A DNA stretch of 64,000 nt from Agrypnia vestita (taxonomy: Eukaryota; Arthropoda; Insecta; Trichoptera; Phryganeidae), in NCBI GenBank assembly GCA_016648135.1, contig JADDOH010023669.1, positions 1-64,000 of the forward strand, read 5' to 3'. The first letter of the stretch is position 1. Every line of letters begins with the position of its first letter. Both the position numbers and the translations under genes were made by a program. The notes under the pieces are model-generated. The model saw nothing but the letters and a program-made list of their open reading frames with translations, had not been told where the DNA came from and did no database searches. Positions 21,891 through 32,553 of the stretch are shown in pieces.

Positions 21891-24574
21891 ACCTAAGCTA
21901 AATACCTAACTATAAAGTTTAATAATGTAAGTTTTACGAAAAGCCCAAAGCTTGAGACTTTAAGCTACCGAATTGAGCTTTATTACAGCTTTTGGGACTT
22001 TTAAGCACACACTTTATGCTTTAAGCTACTAGATGAAACTTAAGTTGAACTTAGAACTTCGGAAGTATATTTACATGAAAGCTAATATTATTTTTTATTT
22101 TTTTTTTGTTAAGAATTTATATTTTCAAAATTGGCCAGTCGTGATCTATCTAGTGGTTAGGAAAATTCCTCCTCCGTTGTGTCCGTAGCTATCCAAAATT
22201 CTTTTGATACGTGGTGAAATTCGTATTCTTATTAACGCGACTAGACTAATATAGAACGAATTCTTACCTAACTATGGAAATAACAAACGCACGTAACTAA
22301 TCCGTACTCGTCCTTCTAGAAACCGCTCTAGAATTCTACAGTTTCGCCTATATGAGAGATAGCCGATATCGTCCACGTCCGGAGTCGGCCTAAAAGCCAA
22401 TTATATGCGGCGTAGCCTAGGAATAAACGCTAGTAGCAAAACTCCCTTACATTGAACCGCCATAACTATAATACCATCGGGGTTAAAATACTGTAATATA
22501 AAACAATACAATCGTTGCCAAGTTAACGGCATACGCTAAAGATTCCGCCCGCATTGATTATCAACATCTCATAATAGCAGCTTAGAACAGTGTCAGCACA
22601 ACCACATGCGGCACCCATTTATGACAGATTTACAAGATATAATAGCATACGTTATATTCAAAACACAAGTAAGAAACCTACCGATAGCGCGTCTCACGTT
22701 GTCCAATCTGCTCAATCTGTTCATAGTACATAGTAGGGGAAGACAAACATATATATATTCACAACAACTAGGCGCAACAGAGGCTCAGGGCAAGCTTTGT
22801 CTGACATTATCGCAGCCCGAGATTCTAAGGGAATGGAAGATACAGATTTGTAAGTGAAATTTAAGAAGTGTCTAACCACTTCTGTTCAAACGTGGATTTT
22901 AGATGCCCCCCCCCCCCTGTAGGGGGGAGGGGGATGCGGCCCCAGAGCATCGCCGCATCCGGTGGTTAACTCCTGTTTAGACATAACCTCCCACACTAAG
23001 CTGCAGACCAAGATCAAGCCGAGACTCTATTGCTCCTGCTGGAATCCCCCGAAGTCCTCGCTTCCCGGCGACAAACATATCAGGAAGAAATCCCGCGTCT
23101 GATATTAAGGTTTGTATATTGTCCCGCGGGGCAGTCAAATTGACTGGTGTATATGATGAGGATCCCACGTTGCGGCTACATGAGCCGGATTATTATGATG
23201 TTTACTGCTGATTAAAGGGCTGAATGAACTAACTGGGTGACTGGAAAAGACTCTCCCTTGAGCGCGTCAGTCAGAGCCATGTTAGCATCGCCAAATATAG
23301 TTGATGTGATTGATCCCACGGTGTAGTCTTATTGACTAGAGATATTAAATGATGGTAAAACAGCATGATTATTACAGTTGATTGTGAAGTTCCTGATATG
23401 TTTCTCGCTGGCCGGGAAGGGAGAACCCCGAAGGTCTCTGTATACAGCAAGTTAGAAAAGGTGGTGAATGATGAGAATGATGATGTTAGTAATGCCATCG
23501 TGCTCCTGAATGCGGTCCCGATCATAAAGTTGATTGTTAAACTGCTGACAGATCTCGTTCATTAAAGCGGTCCCGAGCATAAGTATTGATTGTCGAACTG
23601 CTACCTGCATCTTATAATTTCTCGTTCATGAGGAACGTCCTATCTCGTCCTTGAGTACGGAGTTATTACATTCACATACATTCATAACCAGAGCCCGAGC
23701 TCGTCGCACCAAGGGGACTGAAAAGACGTGAGAGGTTCTTCCCCTTAGATGTTAGAGGGGTAACCGCATCAAGACCTTCAGACCATCCTGTAATTCTTGG
23801 CTTTAAAACCCAGTCACAACCGGGTAGATACAGTTAAGATGGCCCTACCTAGTCCCTGACCTAAGGTGTCTCTCCAATCTAATCAGACTCCATAGCCGAG
23901 AACGCGCGCTCCGACATTCGACCCTGTCTTGCCACGCGAGTAGATCCAACTTCATCTTTTTCCACAATCGAAATTCAGCCTCCCAAGATCACGGGGCGTG
24001 AAAGACGTACGACTCCTCGCCTCCCGACCATGAAGAGACGAACTTCCCCATTCGGTTCTCGTTCATTATCCCATTTATAATCCCCGCGTGCCTAACCTTA
24101 AGAGTCTAGCGCCGGTAATAAGATCTCATTATGCTACGTTGGAAGTTAATATTGCACAACCGGGCGAAATGCCTATTTTCCGCGAACCTATTCAATTTGT
24201 AAAACGCAATAATATGTATTTATATATGTTAGTAAAACGTTTGAAATGCAGAATGCACGTATGATGACCTCGCTTCTATCCTAAAGATAATTAAGATATA
24301 ATCCCGACGTTACGTCCCGACATCAGTACTAATTTGTTTCCGCGTCCGTTACCGTCGGCTCTGAACCCACGTAATGAAATGAATAGTGACCATGTGACAA
24401 TGACAAATTATATAGCACGAACATTCCATTTGTTACACATAAGAAAACATCAGGAATAAATAATATTAAAGGTTCTTATCTTAGTTCTGTAGTTGGTCTG
24501 CTTCCGGGATGGCATCCAGATCCGAAGTCATATAACGGGTCCTCTCCAAAATTGGGCAATTACCAGCGCCTGTG

Positions 24575-25385
24575 TAGCCCTTATTTCCCTTGTATATATA
24601 TTTTAATATCAGCGCCTGTAAAACTGTATTAGATCCTAGAAACAAGAAAACTATTCCCTCTACGCCGAGCACATGCAGAACATAAACCCCCTCAATCTAG
24701 TTCATCCACGGTTAAGAAAAAAGGCGAAAGAATAGTAATAGTAAAAGGTCCCAACAGAAGTTGAAGTTCTCTGTAAACTGTCCATATCCTCTAGTTGCGC
24801 CTGTGTTTTCCAATAACAACCTTCCAGTCATGTATTTAACATAACGTCCTCCTTGTGTGTATGTGTGCTACAATATCTGTCATCCAGTTAGTGATTCCCA
24901 AAATAGTGTTTTCCTTGTATATATATATATATATTCAATATCAGCACCTGTAAAACTGTATTAGATCCTAGAAACAAGAAAACTATTCCCTCTACGCCGA
25001 GCACATACAGGACATAAACCCCTTCAAACTAGTTCATCTACGCCGTACAGTGATATCACATGCAGACATAACCAATATAATTACAAATATGCTTGCGTCC
25101 CGCCGACTGGACGCCTGTGTTTTCCAATAACAACTTTCCAGTCATGTATTTAACATAACGTCCTCCTTGTGTGTATGTGTGCTTCAATATCTGCCATCCA
25201 GTTAATGGTTCCCAAAATAGTGTTTTCCTTGTATATATATTTCAATATCAGCACCTGTAAACCTGTATAGAATCCTAGAAACGAGAAGACTATTCCCTCT
25301 ACGCCAAGCACATACAGAACATAAGCCCTTTCAAACTAGTTCATCTACGCCGTATAGTGATATCACAAGCAGACATAAACAATAC
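24575..25385. repeat. tandem repeat, ~315-bp unit, about 2.5 copies
   Basis: CAATATCAGCACCTGTAAAA with CTATTCCCTCTACGCCGAGC recurs near 24605, 24930 and 25245. TGTGTTTTCCAATAACAAC recurs at 24802 and 25116, giving a spacing of about 314-320 bases. The copies differ mainly by substitutions and by the length of a TA run. Confidence 0.85.
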
Positions 25386-25404
25386 AATTACAAGTATGCT
25401 TGCG

Positions 25405-26093
25405 TTCTCCCCCCCACCTTGGTGGAAATATTCGCATTCGTATTCACCGAATAGTAGGCCTGATATTCGTATTCATGAAGGTAGTATTTGTTGCATCAAG
25501 GTTATTATATTTACAAGTATGTTCAAGTTCCCCCACCTTGGTGGAAATATTCGCATTCGTATTCACCGAATAGTAGGCCTGATATTCGTATTCATGAAGG
25601 TAGTATTCGTTGCATCAAGGTTATTATATTTACAAGTATGTTCAAGTTCCCCCACCTTGGTGGAAATATTCGCATTCGTATTCACCGAATAGTAGGCCTG
25701 ATATTCGTATTCATGAAGGTAGTATTCGTTGCATCAAGGTTATTATATTTACAAGTATGTTCAAGTTCCCCCCCCCCTTGGTGGAAATATTCGCATTCGT
25801 ATTCACCGAATAGTAGGCCTGATATTCGTATTCATGAAGGTAGTATTCGTTGCATCAAGGTTATTATATTTACAAGTATGTTCAAGTTCCCCCACCTTGG
25901 TGGAAATATTCGCATTCGTATTCACCGAATAGTAGGCCTGATATTCGTATTCGTGGAAGTAGTATTCGTTGCATCAAGGTTATTATATTTACAAGTATGT
26001 TCAAGTTCCCCCACCTTGGTGGAAATATTCGCATTCGTATTCACCGAATAGTAAGCCTGATATTCGTATTCGTGAAGGTAGTATTCGTTGCAT
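25405..26093. repeat. 119-bp minisatellite, six units
   Basis: GGTGGAAATATTCGCATTCG starts at 25421, 25540, 25659, 25780, 25899 and 26018, so the period is 119 bases, with one 121-base step caused by a longer C run. Units are nearly identical. Because 119 is not a multiple of three and a unit is open in all three + frames, long open frames run through the array. These are a by-product and not a gene. Confidence 0.95.
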
Positions 26094-26215
26094 CACTCTC
26101 AATAATAAAATCATATAGATAAATAATTACGGTAACTCATAAAAATATGATATTACTTATATTAAACGAACAAAGCAAAACAATCTGTCATATAAGTAAA
26201 TAACGTGATCACGGA

Positions 26216-26465
26216 AGACCGAAGGTTAACTACCCCTGAACAGACCGCGAACTGCCCACAATAGTGAAAATGTTCTAGAAAACATTTCAAATATCTAATA
26301 TTGAATGAATTAAACAATGTCATATGAAAACTATCACGGCTACGGAAGACCGAAGGTTGATCTGATCTAACCGTAAACGACCCACAATAATGGAATATGT
26401 TGTAACAAAAAACATTTCAAATATCTAATATTGAATGAATAAAAACAATGCCATATGAATAACCA
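26216..26465. repeat. direct duplication, ~130-bp unit
   Basis: ACGGAAGACCGAAGGTT is found near 26212 and 26342, and ACATTTCAAATATCTAATAT near 26281 and 26411. This is two tandem units with scattered differences. Confidence 0.85.
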
Positions 26466-27045
26466 CCGCAATTAAGGAATATATACAATTCGAAACACGT
26501 CTTTATAAGAACTTGATAGGAACAAATCGTGTTTTCAACGATTGCCTAATGATACGCAATACAAACATGTAACGAGTTCAAATAAACCACACATTCATGT
26601 TTTAATAAAATAAATATAAAATCCAGATGCATTTTTAAAATATATTGTTTGTAGGAAATTCCTCGTACGATTTGAATTTATATCACGCTTACAATCGTGA
26701 TATCAAAACACATAATTAAATTCTCGTATTAATTGAAACAACACAGCGCCTTCGAATACAGGCCGATAATAAAATAATTAACCGCAATAGAAACCATAAA
26801 TGTGTTCCCCAGCTGAAGACCGGCCGCATCTAAATTAACTATCTCTATACAACATGTACAATTCGAAATACGTTTTATAAGAACTTGATAGGAACAAATT
26901 GTGTTTAGAACGGTTGCCCAATGACGCAATAAAAACATGTAACGAGTTCAAATAAACCACACAATCATGTTTTAATAAAACAAATATAAAATCCAGAAGC
27001 ATTTTTAAAATATATTATTAGTAAGAAACTCCTCGCACGATCTAC
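26466..27045. repeat. direct duplication, ~380 bp apart
   Basis: TAAGAACTTGATAGGAACAA, ACATGTAACGAGTTCAAATA and ATCCAGATGCATTTTTAAAA (AAGC in the second) occur in the same order at about 26507-26655 and 26878-27037. The two ~190-bp copies are separated by unique sequence. Confidence 0.85.
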
Positions 27046-28112
27046 ACAAATCATATAGAAATCCGCGTATTCAATCGCCAGTATAGATAACAAAGCATTC
27101 GTTAGCATAAGAATACATCCGCCCTGAAGAACCTCTCGCACATTCCGAACCTCGCGACATTGAATATACATAATTATTCTGAAATTTTAAATCCCACGAA
27201 ACACCCTTCGTCAGTAAAGTATTCCATTTTAAAGCCTTTATATCTTTGGTAATATATGAATATCAAATTTAAGTGATTTTTCATATGAACAGCGACAGAA
27301 TTATATATTTCATAAGCGTTATGCAATAATTCTATCACAGTCGCCACATTACGATTTCTTGTACATTAAATCCGAAGCGCGTATAGTAATAATTATCACT
27401 AGGCCCAAAATACGTAACAAAACAATCCACAACATGTATCAATAATTGTTACGATCCAGAAAGTTCTAAATTGAATACACGAAAAAGGCAATAGAAATAA
27501 ATAATATTGAAAATGCTTAGCTGTTCACTGTTCCAATTCTCTTTGAATTATTATCAACCTCTGGCTTTTTCCTCGATCCAGCCAAATTATCTTCCTTACT
27601 GCGGACTCTCCTCGACAAAGCCTCCGCCGACCTTCAAGCTAAAAACTCAAGTGCCCCTTTCTAATTTGTAACGCCTAAAAATAGTCCCTATCTCGCGCCA
27701 TCTTTGATTCCAACTCCCGTGTAAAAGTCAAAGTCTAACTCTAAGGACGCGTTTCATTGGTCAGATTCGGTGCTAACGCCCGCGTCTGTGATTGGACATC
27801 TCGTTAAACAAAAATAACATAAAGCCTGCTTTACACGCCCGCGTGCAGAAATAATAAAGCTCGTCCGCACTTACTTATCCGGCAAATATTCAATTATAGA
27901 GTATTTAACGGTTTGTGAAGCTTCTCTTTATTATAAACTTTAGCAGATAGATATTTTCGTATAATTTTTCAGCAATGTCTATTTGAATAGGCCAATATCG
28001 TTACAAGTCGACGCTTTATATATTTGATTTACGCTTTAAGCAAAACGTCTAGACTTTAAAAATAATTAACATTTCTTTGTAAAAATCGAAAATGCTATTA
28101 AATAATTAAAAA

Positions 28113-28890
28113 CTTTAGCAATAAAATAGTTTAGTGTGGAGAAAGTGTGTAATTATCATTTTCATATAAAAAATATAACAAAAATGTAGAAATATTGAGA
28201 ATAAAATAACATTCATTGCTTAATAATAATAATTTATAATTAATTACGAAAATACACAAGATTTATTTTATTTTTATTTATACGTTATAGGCGTTAAAAA
28301 CAATTTCATTTAATATTAACAAGTACTAAAAATTTTGTTTTGTGTTCTCTTAGCTAAAAATAAAAAAGGAATTAATTTTTTTTTAATTGTCGTTACAATA
28401 AGTTGACAGGAAAAAAAAACCAATCATATTTAAAATGGAAAATAAAATATTAAAATAAAAATAATAACAATCATCAAAAAATACTAAAACGATTTATGTA
28501 TGATCAAGGTATATTATGAAATAAACATGTCACATTTAATACATAAAATATAATCATCTGTCACAAAAAAATATTACCTAATTAAAAAGTAAATTTTAAG
28601 TCGAAAATAAAACTGTTAAAATAATAACATATACTTGTACATCAAAGTAAATTAAATATTTATGTCGCAAAACAAAATAAAAGGCATTAGCAATAAAATA
28701 TTTTAGTGTGGAGAAAATGTGTAATTATCATTTTGAGATAAAAAATATAACAAAAATATAGAAAAATTAAGAAATAAAATAATATTCATTGCTTAAAAAT
28801 AATAAATTATAATTAATCACGTAAATACAAATCATTTATTTATTTATTTTATTTTTATGTATACCAATATAGGAGTTAAAAATCAATTTA
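28113..28890. repeat. direct repeat pair, ~190 bp each, ~570 bp apart
   Basis: TTAGCAATAAAATAGTTTAG at 28116 and TTAGCAATAAAATATTTTAG at 28687 begin two diverged copies that continue through GTGTAATTATCATTTT and ATATAACAAAAAT to a T/A-rich end. The intervening sequence is A/T-rich without a coding frame. They may be a plain duplication or the ends of a degraded element. Confidence 0.6.
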
Positions 28891-29347
28891 TCTAAAAATT
28901 AATGTATGTATTTATATACATAATTAACAAATTCCATTATTTACCAATTGAATACGAATGTTAAGTTATAAGAAATCTAAACCTCCCAAAAATTAAATTA
29001 AATAAATATCTATTTTTAACTTGTCTCCTTATACACAGAACTGTGCATTCAAAGAGATTGTCGATTCCTTAAATAAATACAATACACGTTACTTTCTGAA
29101 CGCTCTCCGGTCTCAGACTTGGTGGCAATAAATTATTTTAAAGTGTCAAGCCATTCCAAAGTGGATCCAAGTTTCAGAATAATGGGCCACCGTACACACT
29201 GTACCTATCATATATATAGTTGCAAGTCAAATTAATTATCACAAATCAAATTCATTTCACTTGTTATAGATAAGAATGAAGGTTACATTCATGATATTTT
29301 TCTAAAACATTTTGTCTATCGTAATATTCTGATTGACTTACTTACCA

Positions 29348-29445
29348 TCACGCCGTTTTTCCGTGGGGGTAGGCAGAGAGGATAGAGGCCCACACTATTC
29401 TGTCCTGACGTACGACTCTCGCATCATCCACGTTCATACATCTTC
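29348..29445. repeat. second copy of the 5790-5990 repeat
   Basis: Shares GGGGGTAGGCAGAGAGGAT and the following CACAC-TGTCCTGACGT block with 5790-5990. Confidence 0.5.
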
Positions 29446-29624
29446 GCATTATCTTCTGATTAAAATAAATAATAATAACCCACATTTTCGTAAAATAACG
29501 CGAAAAGTTAAATAAGTATTGATGTTCGCCCTTAAGATAACAAAATCCACACAAAACAATATATAGTTTAAAACATAGGAAATTACACACACAAAAAAGG
29601 TTGTTGCTTTACTAGAGAAGGTCT

Positions 29625-29884
29625 TGTAGCGGTACCTGTTCAATCCTGTGCCATGTACCTATCACCCGACCCAGAGTTTTGTTTATATTAACATAATAAA
29701 AATCTCCGCGATATAAACAAAAGGGTCGAGCTAGGGACTTGGCGACACCACACCAGTCGGGCTTCTGCCGTAAGGTCGGGCTTCTGCCGTAAGATCGGGC
29801 AGACTTCCGCGCGTCATCTATTTCTTTATTCGTCATTACATAAAATATTACTTGTACTCATTAACTTTCTTCCGGGACCCAACA
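29625..29884 (+). repeat. 5' LTR
   Basis: Begins TGTAGCGGTACCTG and ends GGGACCCAACA. It differs from the 3' LTR by three transitions. An internal direct repeat GTCGGGCTTCTGCCGTAAG is present twice. AATAAAAATC near 29695 is a possible polyadenylation signal. Confidence 0.92.
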
Positions 29885-29885
29885 G

Positions 29886-29903
29886 TGGTGACCCCGACGT
29901 GAT
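29886..29903 (+). other. primer binding site candidate
   Basis: TGGTGACCCCGACGTGAT begins two bases after the 5' LTR and starts with TGG, as expected for pairing with a tRNA 3' CCA. I did not assign the tRNA. Confidence 0.6.
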
Positions 29904-30775
29904 ACAGTTTATTTTCGATTTGGGAAGCCGACGGATGAAAAACGCGATCTCAAGTGAACAGTGATGTGACAAAGGACACGGGCGGAAGCAGCAAAACAGG
30001 GGCCAATTGCATAACCAAATGTTATGCCTGGCCGTTCATCAACCGACTCATCCAGCGCCGACTCACTGTGCGCTCACAATGGCGAGCACCGGCATCTCCA
30101 GCATCTTCAACTACAAGACTGCGGATGTCGGACATTCGTCACCAACAACACCAGCAACGCCGACTCACTGAGCGTTGGCAAGTCAACAAGCGCCGACTCA
30201 CCGCGCGCTCACACTTGCGAGCACCGACGTACCATGCGTCCTCGACTCACCGGACGGCGGTTGTCAGGCGCTCGTAACCAGCGACCAGCGCCGACTCACC
30301 GTGCGCCAACAACGCCGACTCACTGTGCGTTCCATTCTGCAACGCCGACTCACTGCGCGTTCGCAGCAACCTGTGCCGATTCATCATGTACCTGCAACCC
30401 GTGCCGACTCACCGTGCACCAGCAACCCATGCCGACCCACCATGCACCAACACCCCGCGCCGATTCACAGAGCACCAACCATCAACGCAGGGGTGCCCAG
30501 GGGGATACAAGCCGCCCACGCTTCTCCGCCTGCATTCAACCATCACCATCACCAGCAACGCCGACTCACTGAGCGTTGCCAACTCAACCAGCGCCAACTC
30601 ACCGCGCGCTCTCACCTGCGAGCACCGGCATACCATGCGTCCACGACTCACCGGACGGCGGTTGTCGGGCGCTCGCAACAAGCAACAGCCAACAATAAAC
30701 TTGAGCATCGCGGAGCACCGAACAACTAGCATCGCAGCATTCCTCGCACCCACTCCACCCATCGAGGAAGCTGCT
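29904..30775 (+). repeat. GC-rich repetitive interior of the LTR element
   Basis: The word GCCGACTCAC recurs about ten times at irregular spacing. A larger unit of ~130 bp is duplicated (about 30140-30285 and 30555-30675, sharing CTCACCGGACGGCGGTTGTC). All three + frames are open for long distances because stop triplets are absent from the repeated words. None gives a recognisable protein, so it is not called a gene. Confidence 0.7.
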
Positions 30776-30785
30776 GGAAGGGGAG
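30776..30785 (+). other. polypurine tract
   Basis: GGAAGGGGAG lies three bases before the 3' LTR, in the position of the plus-strand priming tract. Confidence 0.55.
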
Positions 30786-30788
30786 TGC

Positions 30789-31048
30789 TGTAGCGGTACC
30801 TGTTCAACCCTGTGCCATGTACCTATCGCCCGACCCAGAGTTTTGTTTATATTAACATAATAAAAATCTCCGCGATATAAACAAAAGGGTCGAGCTAGGG
30901 ACTTGGCGACACCACACCAGTCGGGCTTCTGCCGTAAGGTCGGGCTTCTGCCGTAAGATCGGGCAGACTTCCGCGCGTCATCTATTTCTTTGTTCGTCAT
31001 TACATAAAATATTACTTGTACTCATTAACTTTCTTCCGGGACCCAACA
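30789..31048 (+). repeat. 3' LTR
   Basis: 260 bp, same ends as the 5' LTR, with three transitions between them. It is followed by the GTCT duplication. Confidence 0.92.
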
Positions 31049-31689
31049 GTCTGTTCTAAAACATCTACTGATACAGTTGTTTTTAAGTTTTAAATATTGA
31101 AAAATAAATTTACTAAATATTAAAAATATAATTAAAATAATAGAACATAAAAAAAAGAAATAAAACAATTGAGCTTGAATATGGTAAGAAAAAAATATAA
31201 AAGAATTTAACTTAAAGTTGAATATAAAAAAACACATACAATCATCGAACTTGATATAGAAAAATAAATAAAATGAAATGATTTAACTTAGAGATTGGAA
31301 ACAAAAATACCAAGGTAGCTTTATTATTAAATACTATATATGATTAAAATCACAAACATTTTTTTTTGTACGTATTTATTTGCTAAACTTTAAAAAAAAA
31401 ACTCCTATCACGTAATACTGTGTGTGTGTAACTTTACAATAATTATTTTGTGCGTATGTATCGTATTTCGTGTTGAATAAACAATTAACGTGTAAACTCA
31501 AACGTATGCGATGGTGAATCACAAACACACGAAAAACAAATACACCCAAAAAAGAATCACTAACACACGCAAAACTGAATCACTAACACAAGCATAAAGT
31601 ATTTGGTGGATCTACGGTGGATCATTGTTGATCGCGTATTCGTATACCGCGATCAGCACGCACACATGCAAAAAGGAATCGGATGCCGA

Positions 31690-31815
31690 CCCGAAATTGA
31701 AAAGAATCAAAGGAATCAAAAGAATCAAACCTTTTGGATCAAAGGAATCAAATCATTTGATTCTTTTAAATGATTCGTTCAAAATGAACGATTCGTTCAT
31801 ACCCGAACACCTCTA
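31690..31815. repeat. repeat end rich in GAATCAAA and ATTCGTTCA words
   Basis: Repeats of GAATCAAAG, then AATGATTCGTTCAAAATGAA and CGATTCGTTCATACCCGAAC, end at CACCTCTAG. It looks like the subterminal region and end of a hAT-like non-autonomous element, but the other end was not found. Confidence 0.35.
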
Positions 31816-31879
31816 GTGGCCAGCCGCTGTCGTCGAGATCACTACACAAATCGATCAGTACTGTGCATACGGGATGCGC

Positions 31880-32135
31880 GATGTCTTCCCCCAACCATTT
31901 CGACGGTACCGAAAATATTCATAACAGAAATAGAAGTCAGAAAGGCATTTGGGATATGTCGTCTAGTGAATATTCAAAAAGAGATAGTAAACGACAACTA
32001 TGGATAGATATTATAAATATTTTTGGCGGCGAAAACTTGGAAAAAAAAGAAAAAATTTCCGCACAATTAAATACAAAAGCACAACTACCTCCTCAACGTC
32101 CGTTTGACAATTTTCGGACGCCAAATCTAAAATTC
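31880..32135 (+). pseudogene. MADF-domain protein fragment, frameshifted
   Basis: KIFITEIEVRKA is read in one frame and IWDMSSSEYSKRDSKRQLWI then NIFGGENLEKKEK in the next. Together they follow the MADF/Myb-SANT-like pattern (an N-terminal helix, W-D, Y-xx-R, W-x-x-I). The frame changes near 31945. Such domains occur in many insect DNA-binding proteins and in accessory proteins of PIF/Harbinger transposons. It breaks off after one domain and lies beside repeats, so a transposon relic is more likely than a host gene. Confidence 0.5.
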
Positions 32136-32376
32136 TGGTCGCCGTGCTTAAATCGGCGCGACCTGGCCGCCGAATGCGTACGTACCCTAAGTATTAAGTA
32201 TATTCACCTGAATCGTATTAAGTACCTTTCCTGTCTTAGTTTATAATAGTGTACGTAGTTATTTATTTTAAATCATTCTAATTGATATTCTTTAATGTTG
32301 ACTTCAGTTAATATTACAACCGGAATTTTATGTTCTCTTTAGTTCAGTGATGTGATTGTGTGCGATTGTTGAACAG

Positions 32377-32553
32377 GCGTTCTGGGTCTGGCCGCCTGGT
32401 ACATCGTGTTCCCCATCCACTTCCTCTGCCGGAAGACCACCCCCGACTGCAAGAGCGAAAAGTACCGCAACTGGTATCCCTTCACCTTCCTCATCTCCAT
32501 GATCTGGATCTCCTTCTACTCATACATCATGGTCTGGATGATCACCATCATCG
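32377..32553 (+). CDS. NCKX exon, membrane segment before the alpha-2 repeat
   Basis: Acceptor ...TTGAACAG and donor GTCAGT at 32554. Reads [20 protein letters not shown], then [16 protein letters not shown] and an aromatic membrane helix ending ITIIG. The P-DC-S--Y--WYP-TF pattern precedes the alpha-2 repeat in this family. The first two bases complete a codon from a missing upstream exon. Confidence 0.9.

Larger units (their letters stand above)
22140..27960. other. unexplained repeat-dense block of different composition
   Basis: About 5.8 kb with visibly higher G+C and fewer A/T runs than the flanks, and no convincing gene on either strand. It contains several tandem or dispersed duplications of different unit size (314-320, 119, about 130 and about 382 bases; separate entries). 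It also has a C/G run (22907-22932) and two inverse-related segments (23040-23105 and 23383-23440, sharing CTGATATGTTT and CCGGGAAG). The right end (27690-27900) has two ATTGG (inverted CCAAT) boxes. It may be one large non-autonomous element, but no long terminal repeat pair or target duplication was found. Confidence 0.4.
29625..31048 (+). mobile_element. small non-autonomous LTR retrotransposon (TRIM-like)
   Basis: 1424-bp element with two 260-bp LTRs differing at only three positions, both starting TG and ending CA. It is flanked by a perfect 4-bp target duplication GTCT (29621-29624 and 31049-31052). A primer-binding-type sequence directly follows the 5' LTR, and a purine tract precedes the 3' LTR. 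The ~900-bp interior has no gag, protease, reverse transcriptase or integrase. It is a GC-rich repetitive segment, so the element would depend on another element's enzymes. The near-identical LTRs imply a fairly recent insertion. A Ty3/gypsy-type partner is an inference. Confidence 0.88.

Noticed and set aside
25488..26051. Open frame of about 187 codons as a repeat protein
   Set aside because: It is produced by a 119-bp satellite that is open in all three frames, so each unit is read in a different frame. There is no codon signal.
25405..26093. CRISPR-like array
   Set aside because: There are no unique spacers between short repeats; it is a head-to-tail satellite in a eukaryotic genome.
22140..27960. 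Integrated virus (for example of parasitoid-wasp type) as the source of the odd block
   Set aside because: No viral gene, integration motif or long terminal repeat is visible; composition alone does not support it.
30024..30793. Overlapping open frames of 130-185 codons in the LTR element interior
   Set aside because: Three frames are open at once because of repeated GC-rich words without stops. No gag or pol motif is seen.
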